From SAR202 cluster bacterium bin87 (GTDB taxonomy: Bacteria; Chloroflexota; Dehalococcoidia; Lucifugimonadales; UBA3495): DNA of 64,000 nucleotides. This document shows, piece by piece, positions 15,487 through 24,068 of this stretch. Location of the stretch: contig MPNC01000004.1 of the NCBI GenBank assembly GCA_002238825.1, positions 193,241-257,240 of the forward strand, in the 5' to 3' direction. Every line of letters begins with the position of its first letter. Within the stretch, counting starts at the first letter, position 1. The notes under the pieces were generated by a model. That model saw only the letters and a list, made by a program, of their open reading frames with translations, made no database searches and was not told the DNA's origin. The position numbers and the translations under genes were made by a program.

Positions 15487-16128
15487 ATGACGGAATCCAC
15501 CGAACTGTTTCACATCATGCGCACCACGCGGGCCATGCGCCGGCTCAAGCCGGACCCGGTGCCCGACGAGCTGATAAATCGCATCCTGCAGGCCGGGCAG
15601 TGGGCGGCCAACGGCGGGGCCAACCAGCGCTGGCGGTTCCTGGTGGTCAAGGACCGCAGCATCAAAGAGCAGGTGCAGAAGTGGTACCAGAAGGCCTTTG
15701 ACGAGGTGGTCGGGCCGCGCTACCTGGGCAGCGAGCCGCCTCCCGGTTCCAGCCCGGGGCGGTACCGCCGGCAGCACGACGCGGTGGAGTACCTCACCGA
15801 GCACTACCACGAGGCGCCGGTGTGGATCGTGGCCTGCCAGGACGACGGCGCGGAGACGCCGACGCGTTCGGCCGGCGCGTCCATCTATCCGGCGGTGCAG
15901 AACATGCTGCTGGCCGCCCGCGCGTTGGGCCTGGGTTCGACGCTGACCAGCCGGCACCTGCGCCACGAGAAGGAGGTCGAGGAGATCCTGGGCCTGCCGC
16001 CCGGTGTCCACTCCTACGCCATCCTGCCCATCGGCTACCCCATGGGCAACTTCGGGCCGGTGCGTCGGGGGCCGCTGTCCGACGTCGTTTACCTGGACAG
16101 GTGGGGCGAGACGTACGTGGCAGACTGA
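15487..16128 (+). CDS. Nitroreductase family protein
   Basis: A 213-residue FMN-dependent nitroreductase-fold protein. MRTTRAMRRLKPDPVP (near residue 9) is the phosphate-binding start, WAANGGANQRWRFLVV the conserved FMN contact, and GLGSTLTS the second. The C-terminus ILPIGYPMGNFGPV is shared with a second nitroreductase at 62173. Family members reduce nitro groups, quinones or flavins with NAD(P)H. ATG at 15487 is preceded by GGAGGAG; the frame is open upstream but that part is repeat DNA. Confidence 0.85.
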   Translation: MTESTELFHIMRTTRAMRRLKPDPVPDELINRILQAGQWAANGGANQRWRFLVVKDRSIKEQVQKWYQKAFDEVVGPRYLGSEPPPGSSPGRYRRQHDAVEYLTEHYHEAPVWIVACQDDGAETPTRSAGASIYPAVQNMLLAARALGLGSTLTSRHLRHEKEVEEILGLPPGVHSYAILPIGYPMGNFGPVRRGPLSDVVYLDRWGETYVAD

Positions 16129-16157
16129 ATCGGCAGACGCATTGATGCTTGCGACGC

Positions 16158-16185
16158 GTAGGGGCGAATAATCATTCGCCCCTAC
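16158..16185. repeat. Family B 28-base palindrome, copy 1
   Basis: GTAGGGGCGAATAATCATTC continues to CGCCCCTAC, a near-perfect inverted repeat. It lies 30 bases after the nitroreductase stop and would fold into a hairpin in RNA. Confidence 0.85.
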
Positions 16186-16220
16186 GATGCGTGTACCCAT
16201 CGCATTGGGGGAGGGAACCA

Positions 16221-17333
16221 ATGGCGGATACTTTTCGGGCGGATCACGTGGGGAGCCTGCTGCGGCCGGAGTCGGTACACGAGGCGCGGCGCGCCTTCCG
16301 TGAGGGCCGGCTGGACGCGGAGGAACTGCGCGCCGTGGAGGACCGGGCCATCCTGGACGCCATCGAGCGGCAGCGGGCCGCCGGCGTTTCGGTGTACACC
16401 GACGGCGAGTTCCGGCGCACCGGGTTCCAGAACGACCTGATCGAGGCGGTGGACGGCTTCGTGATGCCGGAGCAGCCGGCGGTGGTGCGGGTCTGGCAGG
16501 GGCCAGGCGGCGTGCCTACGGAGCAGGGGACGCGGCAGGTTGTGGGCGCAAAGCTGCGGCAGGTGCGCGGTTTAACCGAGAACCAGCGGGGGTTCCTGCA
16601 GGAGCACGCGCCGGGTCCTGTCAAAATGACGTTGCCCAGTCCCAGCCAGTTTCCGGCGATCAGCTTCCAGCCGGGCGTTTCGGATCAGTTCTATCCCACC
16701 CGCTCGGACCTGCTGTGGGAGATCGCCGGGTTCATCAAGGCGGAGATCGCCGCGCTGCTGGATGCCGGGGTTGACTACATCCAGATCGACGCGCCGCGCT
16801 ACAGCTACTACGTCGATCCGCGCTGGCGGGAGCACCTGCGCGAGCTGGGCGAGGACCCGGACGCGATGTTCGAGGAGGCGGTGAACGCCGACAACTTCTG
16901 CCTGGAAGGGGCGCAGCGGCCGGACACGACGATTGCCATGCACATCTGCCGGGGCAACAATCAGAGCAAGTGGTACGCCGAGGGCGGGTACGAGGCCATC
17001 GCCGAGCGGCTGTTCGGCTCCCTGGCGGTGGACCGGTTCCTGCTGGAGTACGACACGGAGCGGGCCGGCACCTTCGAGCCGCTGCGCTTCATACCCGAGG
17101 ACAAGATGGTCGTGCTGGGCCTGGTCAGCAGCAAGGAGTCGGCGGTGGAGTCGCGAGACTACCTGCTGGAGCGCATCGAGGAGGCCAGCGGGTACGTGCC
17201 GGTGGATCGGCTGGCCCTCAGCCCGCAGTGCGGCTTCGCCTCAACGGCGGCCGGCAACCTGCTCACCGAGGAAGACCAGTGGCGCAAGCTGGAGCTGGTT
17301 GCAGAGGTGGCGGGGGAGGTTTGGGGCGGTTAG
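16221..17333 (+). CDS. Cobalamin-independent methionine synthase core (MetE C-terminal-like)
   Basis: A 370-residue protein matching the catalytic C-terminal half of MetE, not the full length of about 750. It has RADHVGSLLRP at the start, MHICRGN (His and Cys zinc ligands), a Glu in LLEYD, and a Cys in SPQCGFAS, so the zinc site is intact. YTDGEFRR and DYIQIDAPRYS are also conserved. Such short forms transfer methyl groups to a thiol, from donors that may not be folate. ATG at 16221 follows a purine-rich GGGGGAGGG. Confidence 0.85.
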   Translation: MADTFRADHVGSLLRPESVHEARRAFREGRLDAEELRAVEDRAILDAIERQRAAGVSVYTDGEFRRTGFQNDLIEAVDGFVMPEQPAVVRVWQGPGGVPTEQGTRQVVGAKLRQVRGLTENQRGFLQEHAPGPVKMTLPSPSQFPAISFQPGVSDQFYPTRSDLLWEIAGFIKAEIAALLDAGVDYIQIDAPRYSYYVDPRWREHLRELGEDPDAMFEEAVNADNFCLEGAQRPDTTIAMHICRGNNQSKWYAEGGYEAIAERLFGSLAVDRFLLEYDTERAGTFEPLRFIPEDKMVVLGLVSSKESAVESRDYLLERIEEASGYVPVDRLALSPQCGFASTAAGNLLTEEDQWRKLELVAEVAGEVWGG

Positions 17334-17383
17334 TGAGCGTGAATTGCTGACATCCGGTTTTTATGCCCGCGGCCGGCGATGGG

Positions 17384-17389
17384 TATAAT
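17384..17389 (+). promoter_or_regulatory. -10 box before the small protein and dcd
   Basis: GGGTATAATG; the TATAAT lies 32 bases before the ATG at 17421. Confidence 0.45.
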
Positions 17390-17420
17390 GCGGCGGCAAT
17401 TTCCAACGGAGGATTTCAGC

Positions 17421-17735
17421 ATGGCCATCCCGTGGATAGAATTCGACGATAGCGCCACTCCTATTCGTATCAGCCTGGAGCCGGGCGACGCGCGCCTCAG
17501 CCCATGGGGCGACCACGACACCGTCATCATCCGGAAAATCGGCGAAAAGCAGTTTGATGCTTTGGTGCCGACATGGTCGGTGGCCGAAGATCGGAGTTAC
17601 GTCATGGCGGCCCGCGTGGGCCGCGCACAGGGAAAGATTGTGGTCTATCTGGCCACTAGCAATGAAGGGCGGCCCGCCTGGCGGCTGACGGAAACCGAAT
17701 ACGCCCAAGTTGCAACGAAAGCGGAGACCAGCTGA
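17421..17735 (+). CDS. Hypothetical protein upstream of dCTP deaminase
   Basis: A 104-residue protein with short beta strands (ATPIRISLEPG, TVIIRKIG, KIVVYLATS) and no recognisable motif. CGGAGG precedes the ATG. Its stop and the dcd start share bases (TGATG at 17733-17737), so the two are translated together. No function can be assigned; the coupling suggests a role tied to Dcd or simple co-expression. Confidence 0.65.
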   Translation: MAIPWIEFDDSATPIRISLEPGDARLSPWGDHDTVIIRKIGEKQFDALVPTWSVAEDRSYVMAARVGRAQGKIVVYLATSNEGRPAWRLTETEYAQVATKAETS

Positions 17736-18268
17736 TGGTGCTGTCGGACGGCGAATTGTTTGAAGCCATCGCCAACGGACATCTGGTGATTGCGCCCTTT
17801 GATGATGACAACGTGCAGCCTTCATCTATCGACTTGAGATTGGATCCATTGCTCACTGTCCAGCGTCGCAACCCGGTACCCGGCATGACCCTCCATCCGG
17901 ATGCGTTGAACGTGGCAGAGCACATAAGCCTCTATGCCGAGGAAAAGGTTGACCTGTCGGGCGGACAGACCTGGAATTTCGAACCCGGTCGCTTCATCAT
18001 CGGGCAAACCCTGGAGACCGTCGGATTGCCGCTGGATCTGGCCGGCCGGGTGGAGGGAAGAAGTCGCCTCGCCCGCCTCGGTCTCGGCGTACACGTCACC
18101 GCGCCGAAAATCGACCCCGGCTTCCGCAACCGGATCACCCTGGAAATGTTCAATCTGGGGCCGTGGACCATCGGCCTGACCGCCAATATGAGGATTTGCT
18201 CACTCGTGGTGGAGCGACTGGGCCGAGCCGCCCAGGGTGGTTACCAGGGTGCGTTCCAAGGCAGTTGA
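17735..18268 (+). CDS. dcd: dCTP deaminase
   Basis: A 177-residue trimeric dUTPase-fold enzyme that converts dCTP to dUTP for thymidylate synthesis. NVQPSSIDLRLDP (near residue 27) and GRSRLARLGLGVHVTAPKID (about 108-127) are the nucleotide-binding segments; the catalytic Glu is in RITLEMFN. The ending is shorter and less conserved than in enteric Dcd. Coupled to the small upstream gene by a TGATG overlap. Confidence 0.85.
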   Translation: MVLSDGELFEAIANGHLVIAPFDDDNVQPSSIDLRLDPLLTVQRRNPVPGMTLHPDALNVAEHISLYAEEKVDLSGGQTWNFEPGRFIIGQTLETVGLPLDLAGRVEGRSRLARLGLGVHVTAPKIDPGFRNRITLEMFNLGPWTIGLTANMRICSLVVERLGRAAQGGYQGAFQGS

Positions 18269-18296
18269 ACCTGAATTGGCGCTGTTGGAGAAACAA

Positions 18297-18324
18297 GTAG
18301 GGGCGAATAATCATTCGCCCCTAC
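18297..18324. repeat. Family B 28-base palindrome, copy 2
   Basis: Identical to copy 1 at 16158. It lies between the convergent dcd and DUF1501 genes, where it could end transcription from both sides. Confidence 0.85.
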
Positions 18325-18348
18325 GGTTTTGCCGTATGGCAAGGTCGC

Positions 18349-19476
18349 CTACAGGAAGGCGAACTGCTCGTAGTCGCCGTGGACTATGGGGATGGGGTCC
18401 AGCTCCAGCCAGCGGTTGAGGATGGTGGCGTAGGTGGAGCGGAAGTCGGTGGTGAAGTGCATGTCGCCTTCGGAATGGTCCTCGGGACGCAGCGACGGGT
18501 ATTCGCCGTAGATGCCGCCGTTGACCGAACCGCCGAGGACGAAGGCCACGCCGCCGGAACCGTGGTCGGTGCCGGTGCCATTGTCCTTGATGCGCCGCCC
18601 GAACTCGGAGAAGACCAGGATCAGCGTGTCGTCCAGCATCCCGTGCTCGTCCAGATCGCTGGTGAAGTCGGCGATGGCGGTGGACACGTCGGTCCAGAGC
18701 TTGTGGTGAGCGGGAAGCTCGTTGCTGTGGGTGTCGAAACTGCCGTGCATCGTGTAGTAGATGCGGGTGCCCAGGTCGGCGGACATCACCTGCGCCATGT
18801 TCCGCAGCGACTGGCTGATGGGGGTGTCGGCGTATTCGACGGTGGACGAGTACAGGCCGGGAGCGCTGCGCAGCCGGTCGGCGCCCTTGAGGGCGTTGGA
18901 GCCGGTCTCGGACAGCACCTGGGCGACGATGTCCTTGCTCTCGGTGGGGCCGTAGATGCGGCTGAATGCCTCCAGCGCGTACTGGCGGGACTTCTCGTCC
19001 TGGATGTCGGGCATCAGGCCGTAGGTCTCCAGGTTGGCGACGGAGGCGACGGGCACGCCCTTGCACACCATGGACCGGGGGAGGCCGCGGCCGAAGTTGA
19101 CGCCGGTGAGGACGTTTTCGCCCCGAGCGTCCAGGTCGCGGATGGCCGCGCCCAGCCAGCCCTCAGCGCCGATCTTCTCGGACTCGGCGGTGTACCACAC
19201 GTCCCGGGAGCGGAAGTGGGAGCGGTTGGGGTTGGGGTAGCCGATGCCGTTGATGATGCCGATATTCCCCTGGTCCCAGAGGTGCTTCATGGGCGCCAGG
19301 CTGGGGTTGAAGCCGACCTCGCCGTCCAGATGCAGCACGTCGCCCTCGGGAATGCCGACGTTGTTGCGGAAGTCGTAGTAGAGGGGGTTGTTGTAGGGGA
19401 TGACGGTGTTCAGGGCGTCGTTGCCGCCCTGGAGTTCAATCACCACCACCGACCTTTCCTTCTTGGTGGAAGTCAT
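18349..19476 (-). CDS. DUF1501 family protein
   Basis: A 375-residue protein of the DUF1501 group, related to the alkaline phosphatase/sulfatase superfamily. VVVIELQGGNDALNTVIPY at the start, GSFDTHSNEL near residue 245, LILVFSEFGRRIKDNGTGTD near 285 and DHGSGGVAFVLGG are the conserved blocks. Most members carry a Tat signal; none is seen here, so this one is probably cytoplasmic. DUF1501 and DUF1800 genes usually sit together, as here. The biochemical role is not known. Confidence 0.85.
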   Translation of the reverse strand: MTSTKKERSVVVIELQGGNDALNTVIPYNNPLYYDFRNNVGIPEGDVLHLDGEVGFNPSLAPMKHLWDQGNIGIINGIGYPNPNRSHFRSRDVWYTAESEKIGAEGWLGAAIRDLDARGENVLTGVNFGRGLPRSMVCKGVPVASVANLETYGLMPDIQDEKSRQYALEAFSRIYGPTESKDIVAQVLSETGSNALKGADRLRSAPGLYSSTVEYADTPISQSLRNMAQVMSADLGTRIYYTMHGSFDTHSNELPAHHKLWTDVSTAIADFTSDLDEHGMLDDTLILVFSEFGRRIKDNGTGTDHGSGGVAFVLGGSVNGGIYGEYPSLRPEDHSEGDMHFTTDFRSTYATILNRWLELDPIPIVHGDYEQFAFL

Positions 19477-19523
19477 CGGGCTATCCTCCTGTTCGGGTTT
19501 GCCGGGGCCGTTTTGACTGCGAC

Positions 19524-19551
19524 GGGATTGCCACGCTGCGCTCGCAATGAC
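19524..19551. repeat. Half of a family A element
   Basis: GGGATTGCCACGCTGCGCTC runs to GCAATGAC, one terminal half only. Its last base is the first base of the NHL protein stop codon on the minus strand (TAG at 19553-19551). Confidence 0.7.
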
Positions 19552-20588
19552 TAGGCGGAGGCGTGGGCTGGCCGGTACACCTGGATGCGGTGCCGGTTGC
19601 TTTCGGTTACGTACAGGTTCCCGTCGCGGTCAAGCTTGATCGACACGGGGGACCAGAAATACTTTTCGATGTGGGAAGATTCCTCGTGGGGCTCGTCCAC
19701 GAAGTATTCGATTTCGGGTTCGAGGTTGGCCCGGGAGCGGGCTGCGCCTTCCTCGACGTTGATGGCCAGGAAGTTGGCGGCCCAGTCGGACAGGGTGGCC
19801 TCGCCGCGCAGTTTCTGGACGAAACTACCATTGGCGTCAAGCACCTGGACCCGTTCGTTGCCCCAGTCGGCCACGTAGATGTTGCCGGACGCGTCGACAG
19901 CGACGCCGGAGGGGCGGTGGAACTGCCCATCGCCGCGTCCGCTGGTTCCGAAGGATGCCAGGTGTTCGCCGTCGGAGGAGAACTTCTGGATGCGGTCGTT
20001 GCCCCAGTCGGCCACGTAGACGCTGCCGTCGGCGCCGACGGTGATGCCCCAGGGGAGGTTCAACTGGCTGGGGCCGTTGCCCTCGCCTCCGAAGGCGAGC
20101 AGGAAGCGGCCGCTGGCGGTGAATTTCTGCACCCGGTGGTTGTAGGTGTCGGCGACGTACAGGTTGTCGTCGGCGTCGAAGGCGAGGCCGGACGGAGTGT
20201 CCAGACTGCCCTCAGCGGAACCGTGCTCGCCCCAGTTGGACAGGGGAGCGCCCTCCCGGTCGAACACCGAGATGCGATGCAGGTATTCGTCGCTGACGTA
20301 GACCCGACCGAGGCTGTCCAGGGCGCAGGCCGATGGCCAGATGAATTGCCCGAGGGATTCGCCGTAGGATGCGAAGGTGCCGTAGTACTCGCTGTCGATG
20401 TCGCAGACGGTGACGCGCACGCCGCGCACGACGCCCTCCAGCGAACGGTTGGCGACGTACATGCGCCCGTCGTCCGCAATGGCGACGTCGGTGGGGCTGT
20501 AGAAGCCCCGACCCTCCATGGTCGTCATGCCCACGGTCATGCGGTACTCGAGGAGCTTGATCTCCGGTATGTCTTGGACTGAGGTCAT
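19551..20588 (-). CDS. NHL repeat beta-propeller protein
   Basis: A 345-residue protein with about six NHL units. Each reads roughly G.PSGLAVDA.GNIYVADWGN.R.Q.F, for example HRPSGVAVDASGNIYVADWG and DTPSGLAFDADDNLYVADTY. NHL propellers bind proteins, RNA or ligands, and some are lyases or lactonases; no catalytic residues are obvious. ATG at 20588 has GGAGG upstream; a codon seven residues earlier is inside repeat DNA and is rejected. It lies between DUF1501 and DUF1800 genes and may be co-transcribed with them. No signal peptide. Confidence 0.85.
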   Translation of the reverse strand: MTSVQDIPEIKLLEYRMTVGMTTMEGRGFYSPTDVAIADDGRMYVANRSLEGVVRGVRVTVCDIDSEYYGTFASYGESLGQFIWPSACALDSLGRVYVSDEYLHRISVFDREGAPLSNWGEHGSAEGSLDTPSGLAFDADDNLYVADTYNHRVQKFTASGRFLLAFGGEGNGPSQLNLPWGITVGADGSVYVADWGNDRIQKFSSDGEHLASFGTSGRGDGQFHRPSGVAVDASGNIYVADWGNERVQVLDANGSFVQKLRGEATLSDWAANFLAINVEEGAARSRANLEPEIEYFVDEPHEESSHIEKYFWSPVSIKLDRDGNLYVTESNRHRIQVYRPAHASA

Positions 20589-20604
20589 GGTTTGTTCATC
20601 CTCC

Positions 20605-20681
20605 GTCATTGCGAGAAGCGCAGCGACGTGGCAATCTCGTGCTCGTAGCGATGACCGTTGCCGCGCTGCGCTCGCAATGAC
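20605..20681. repeat. Family A element, short form
   Basis: 77 bases from GTCATTGCGAGAAGCG to CGCTCGCAATGAC. It occupies almost the whole gap between the DUF1800 and NHL genes. Confidence 0.75.
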
Positions 20682-20690
20682 ATCGTCGAG

Positions 20691-22106
20691 TTACGCCCGC
20701 TGGAACTCGTGGCTTGACGCGACCATCTGCAGCACCTCGGCGATGCGCGCGTGGCCGGCGTCGTCGGGAGTACCCACCACGGATGCGAAGTCGACCAGTT
20801 CGCGGCGGGTCTCTTCAGACACCTGGATGGCGCCCACCTGGTCGAGGCAGGCGTCGACGAGCATTTCGGGCGAGACGGCCGACGGGGTCTCGGCGATGCG
20901 CTCGACCATGGCGCTGACGCCCGGCTTTGCGGTATCGCCGAGCTGCTGGGAGGCGAAGTTGATGCGCTCCACCAGCGAGCCGGTGTCGATCCAGTCGGTG
21001 CCTTGGTGCCAACCCTCCACGCTGGGCGGGTTATTGAGGAACTGGCCCATGAAAACGGCCTGCTGGTAGCGGTCGAGGATCTCCTTGCGGGGGCGGTCGA
21101 ATTCGCCGGTGAGGCGGAGCACGCCGGCCACCAGCTCGACGGGGCTCTTGACCTTGCGGTACCACACCGCTTCGTCCCGGAAGAAGTCGGCGTTGAACAG
21201 GGCGCGGAGCATGGCGGCGATGCTGTAGCCGCTGTCGAAGTAGGCCTTGACCAGCAGGTCGATGGCCGCCGGGTCCTGGGGCTCGGTGTAAGGCCACTCG
21301 GGGACGGGCGGCTCGTCGGCCACAAAGAAGCTGTACATGTGCCGGGAGATGAACCGGGCGGTGGCCTCCTGCTGGCAGATGATGTCGACGATGTCGTCGC
21401 CGTTGAACTGCCCGCGTTGGCCGAGGAACTCCTTCTCGCCGAAGTCGTGGTCCTCGTCCTGGAACTCGAAGTGCCAGGAGATGCGGCCGTAGGGCCAGTC
21501 GGAGTCGCGCATGGAGCGCAGTTCCATGTACTCGCGGTTGCCCAGGGTCCAGCCGGTGAAGGCGCGGGCGCACTCCTGGACGTCCTGCTCGGTGTAGCTG
21601 CCGACGCCCATGGAGAAGAGCTCGAGCAGTTCGCGGCCGAAGTTCTCGTTGATGGCGTCCTTATGGTTGTCCTGGTTGTCCAGCCAGATGATCATGGCCG
21701 GGTCCCGGGACAACTCGAGCAGCAGGTCCTTGAAGCTGCCCATGCCCCGGTAGCGGAACATGCGGACCTGGTCGGAGAGGGCCTTGCCGTGAATGACCTT
21801 GGGGTAGCCGGTGGCGAAGATGCCGTGCCAGAACAGGGCGACCTTCTCGCGCAACGGGGTGGTCGTGGTGGCCATGCGGTACAGCCAGTTCTCGCCGGAG
21901 CCCAGGGTGCCCATCATGGCGGACAGCTCGGGATGGAAGCGGCGGATAAGGTCGTCGCCCATGCGCTGCTCGCTGCTGTGGTCGAGAAGCCGCTCGACGG
22001 TGGCCTCGTAGCCCTGGGCAGCGTAGGCCTCCAACTGCTCGCGGGTGGCGCCGAAACCGGCGCGCCGCATCAGGTGGCCGATCAGTTCTACATCTCGGTT
22101 TGCCAT
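20691..22106 (-). CDS. DUF1800 family protein
   Basis: A 471-residue protein. LIGHLMRRAGFGATREQLEA at the start, KVALFWHGIFATG near residue 87, NENFGRELLELFSMGVG near 150 and VQECARAFTGWT are the DUF1800 signatures. The family has no settled function; its members are repeatedly encoded beside DUF1501 genes. No Tat or Sec signal is evident. TAGAGGAGG precedes the ATG, and 12 bases separate it from the GMC gene, so they are one transcription unit. Confidence 0.85.
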   Translation of the reverse strand: MANRDVELIGHLMRRAGFGATREQLEAYAAQGYEATVERLLDHSSEQRMGDDLIRRFHPELSAMMGTLGSGENWLYRMATTTTPLREKVALFWHGIFATGYPKVIHGKALSDQVRMFRYRGMGSFKDLLLELSRDPAMIIWLDNQDNHKDAINENFGRELLELFSMGVGSYTEQDVQECARAFTGWTLGNREYMELRSMRDSDWPYGRISWHFEFQDEDHDFGEKEFLGQRGQFNGDDIVDIICQQEATARFISRHMYSFFVADEPPVPEWPYTEPQDPAAIDLLVKAYFDSGYSIAAMLRALFNADFFRDEAVWYRKVKSPVELVAGVLRLTGEFDRPRKEILDRYQQAVFMGQFLNNPPSVEGWHQGTDWIDTGSLVERINFASQQLGDTAKPGVSAMVERIAETPSAVSPEMLVDACLDQVGAIQVSEETRRELVDFASVVGTPDDAGHARIAEVLQMVASSHEFQRA

Positions 22107-22118
22107 GTGTTGCCTCCT

Positions 22119-23666
22119 CTAGCTGCCCTGTCGCATGAGTTCGGAGACGCGCTCGCCGATCATCATGGTGGTGACGTTGGTGTTGGCGCGGATGCAGTCG
22201 GGCATGATGGACGCGTCTACGACGCGCAGGTTCTGCACGCCCTTGACCCGGCCCTGCTGGTCGACCACCGCCATGGGATCGGAGTCGGGGCCCATCTTGC
22301 AGGTGCAGGAAATGTGCTGTGCGGTGGAGACGTTGCTGCGGAGCCAGTGGTCCAGCGCCTCATCGGTTGCGAGGTCGGAGTCCAGGGGCTCGGTGCGCTC
22401 CTGGATGATGTCGGCGAAGTCGCTGTGGTTGCCCAGTTCTGCGGCGATGCGCACGCCGTCCCGCAGGCGCTTGCGGTCAAACTCTTCCTTCAGGTAGTTG
22501 TAGTCCAGGTAGGGCTGCTGGTGCGGGTCCGTGGACTGAAGCTTCAACTCGCCGGCGCCAACGGCAAGGTAGATGGAAACCGAGGCGCGGATGCCCAGGG
22601 GTTCCATGCGGTCGCCGCCGCGGATGACCTGCTCGGTGGCAAACGACGAGAAGATCATGATCATGTCGTTGCGCAGATCGGACCCTTCGGCGGTGTATTT
22701 CAGGCAGGTCTGGATCCTCGGAGCGAATCCGTCGAGATCGAATCCCGGCTTGGTCCGCCAGGTGACGGGAACGATGGGATGGTCGCGGAGGTTCTGGCCG
22801 ACGCCGGGGCTGTCGTGAACCACGGGGATGCCGAGGCTGCGCAGGTGGTCGGCGGGACCGATGCCGGAGAGCATGAGGATCTGCGGAGAGGCGATGGCGC
22901 CGCCGCTGAGGATGATCTCGTCGGCCTCAACGGTGAAGATCTCGCCGCCGGTTTCGACCATCACGCCGGTGGCCGTATTGCCGTCGAACATGACCCGGTG
23001 CACCGTGCAGTTGGGGCGGATGGTGAGGTTGAGGCGGTGCCGGGCCATGTCGAGGTAGCCCAGGGCGGTGCTCCAGCGGATGCCATTGGGGTTGTTGAAA
23101 GGCGTGGGGCCGATTCCGGTGGAGTCGGGGCTGTTGTGGTCGTCCGTGTGCGGAAAACCGTAGGCGCGGGCGGCGTTGTAGAACGCTGACTGGGCGGGGA
23201 GCCATTCCTCGCGCTTGAAGCGCCGCGCTATGATGGGGCCGTCGTTGCCGTGGAAGTCGTCGGAGAAATCTGTGTCGGTCTCCAGGCGGCGGAAACAACC
23301 GACCAGGTTCTGGAAGCTCCACTGGTCGTTGCCCATGGCGGCCCAGCCGTCGTAGTCCTCGGGGACGCCGCGCAGGAACATCTGGCCGTTGATGGCGCTG
23401 GAGCCGCCGGTGACCTTGCCGCGAGGCACCATGATCTCGGGGTTCTCGTCGGTGCCGTGCCCGGTGAACTGCCAGTTGTGGTCGCTGGTCATGACGTCGG
23501 TGGCGGTGGCGTAGCCGAACTTCACCTCGTCGGGCAGGTGGTCGAAGATGGGGTAGTCCGGCCCGGCCTCGAGGAGCAGCACCGAGGTGTTGGGGTCCTC
23601 GCTCAGCCGGGTGGCCATGATGGAGCCGGCCGACCCGGCGCCGATGACGATGTAGTCGTACTTCAA
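22119..23666 (-). CDS. GMC family oxidoreductase (first paralogue)
   Basis: A 515-residue FAD enzyme of the glucose-methanol-choline group, which oxidises alcohols. MKYDYIVIGAGSAGSIMATR is the FAD-binding GxGxxG start, LLLEAGPDY follows, GSSAINGQMFLRG and LSGGAIASPQILMLSGIGP are the GMC signatures, and HISCTCKMG carries the active-site His. It is close in length and sequence to the GMC protein at 55536. It is the first gene of a minus-strand group with DUF1800, NHL and DUF1501, so its oxidation step may be linked to those proteins. Confidence 0.9.
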   Translation of the reverse strand: MKYDYIVIGAGSAGSIMATRLSEDPNTSVLLLEAGPDYPIFDHLPDEVKFGYATATDVMTSDHNWQFTGHGTDENPEIMVPRGKVTGGSSAINGQMFLRGVPEDYDGWAAMGNDQWSFQNLVGCFRRLETDTDFSDDFHGNDGPIIARRFKREEWLPAQSAFYNAARAYGFPHTDDHNSPDSTGIGPTPFNNPNGIRWSTALGYLDMARHRLNLTIRPNCTVHRVMFDGNTATGVMVETGGEIFTVEADEIILSGGAIASPQILMLSGIGPADHLRSLGIPVVHDSPGVGQNLRDHPIVPVTWRTKPGFDLDGFAPRIQTCLKYTAEGSDLRNDMIMIFSSFATEQVIRGGDRMEPLGIRASVSIYLAVGAGELKLQSTDPHQQPYLDYNYLKEEFDRKRLRDGVRIAAELGNHSDFADIIQERTEPLDSDLATDEALDHWLRSNVSTAQHISCTCKMGPDSDPMAVVDQQGRVKGVQNLRVVDASIMPDCIRANTNVTTMMIGERVSELMRQGS

Positions 23667-23803
23667 GGCTATCCTCCTAGCTCAGGAGCGTTCGGTTTCA
23701 GGAGAATGCGGGAGCAGTCTGGTTGATTTCCGCAATGATACTGGAAAAGGCGGGGCAGTTCCAGATTGGCGGCGCGCTTCAATCTGGGCACAAAGCACTT
23801 CTG

Positions 23804-23809
23804 TATAAT
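23804..23809 (+). promoter_or_regulatory. -10 box of hicBA
   Basis: TTCTGTATAATTGG; the TATAAT lies 52 bases before the hicB ATG. Confidence 0.45.
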
Positions 23810-23861
23810 TGGGCTGAACGCAATGGCGGATCAAGTTCTGGCGCAACCGGGAGGACCAGCG

Positions 23862-24068
23862 ATGCGGCAAGTAATCCTATATCCCGGCGAGGACGGCTAC
23901 TGGGTGGTCGAATGCCCCAGTCTGCCCGGCTGCATCAGCCAGGGAGAAACCAGGGAAGCGGCCATTGCCAACATCAAGGAGGCGATTGAGGTTTACATTG
24001 CTGCGCTTGAAGAGGACGGACTAGCAGTACCCGAAGAACGCTTTGAGGCGCTGGTCGTCGCCGTATGA
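23862..24068 (+). CDS. hicB: HicB-family antitoxin
   Basis: A 68-residue protein. YPGEDGYWVVECPSLPGCIS, then GETREAAIANIKEAIEVYI, is the HicB partial RNase-H-like fold. It neutralises HicA by binding it. There is no C-terminal DNA-binding domain, unlike longer HicB proteins, so autoregulation would need another route. ATG at 23862 follows GGGAGGACC. Its stop overlaps the hicA start (ATGA). Confidence 0.85.
   Translation: MRQVILYPGEDGYWVVECPSLPGCISQGETREAAIANIKEAIEVYIAALEEDGLAVPEERFEALVVAV

Noticed and set aside
20751-23189. An 812-codon plus-strand open frame
   Set aside because: It lies antisense to the DUF1800 and GMC genes; high GC leaves long open frames opposite real genes. No motif and no ribosome site.
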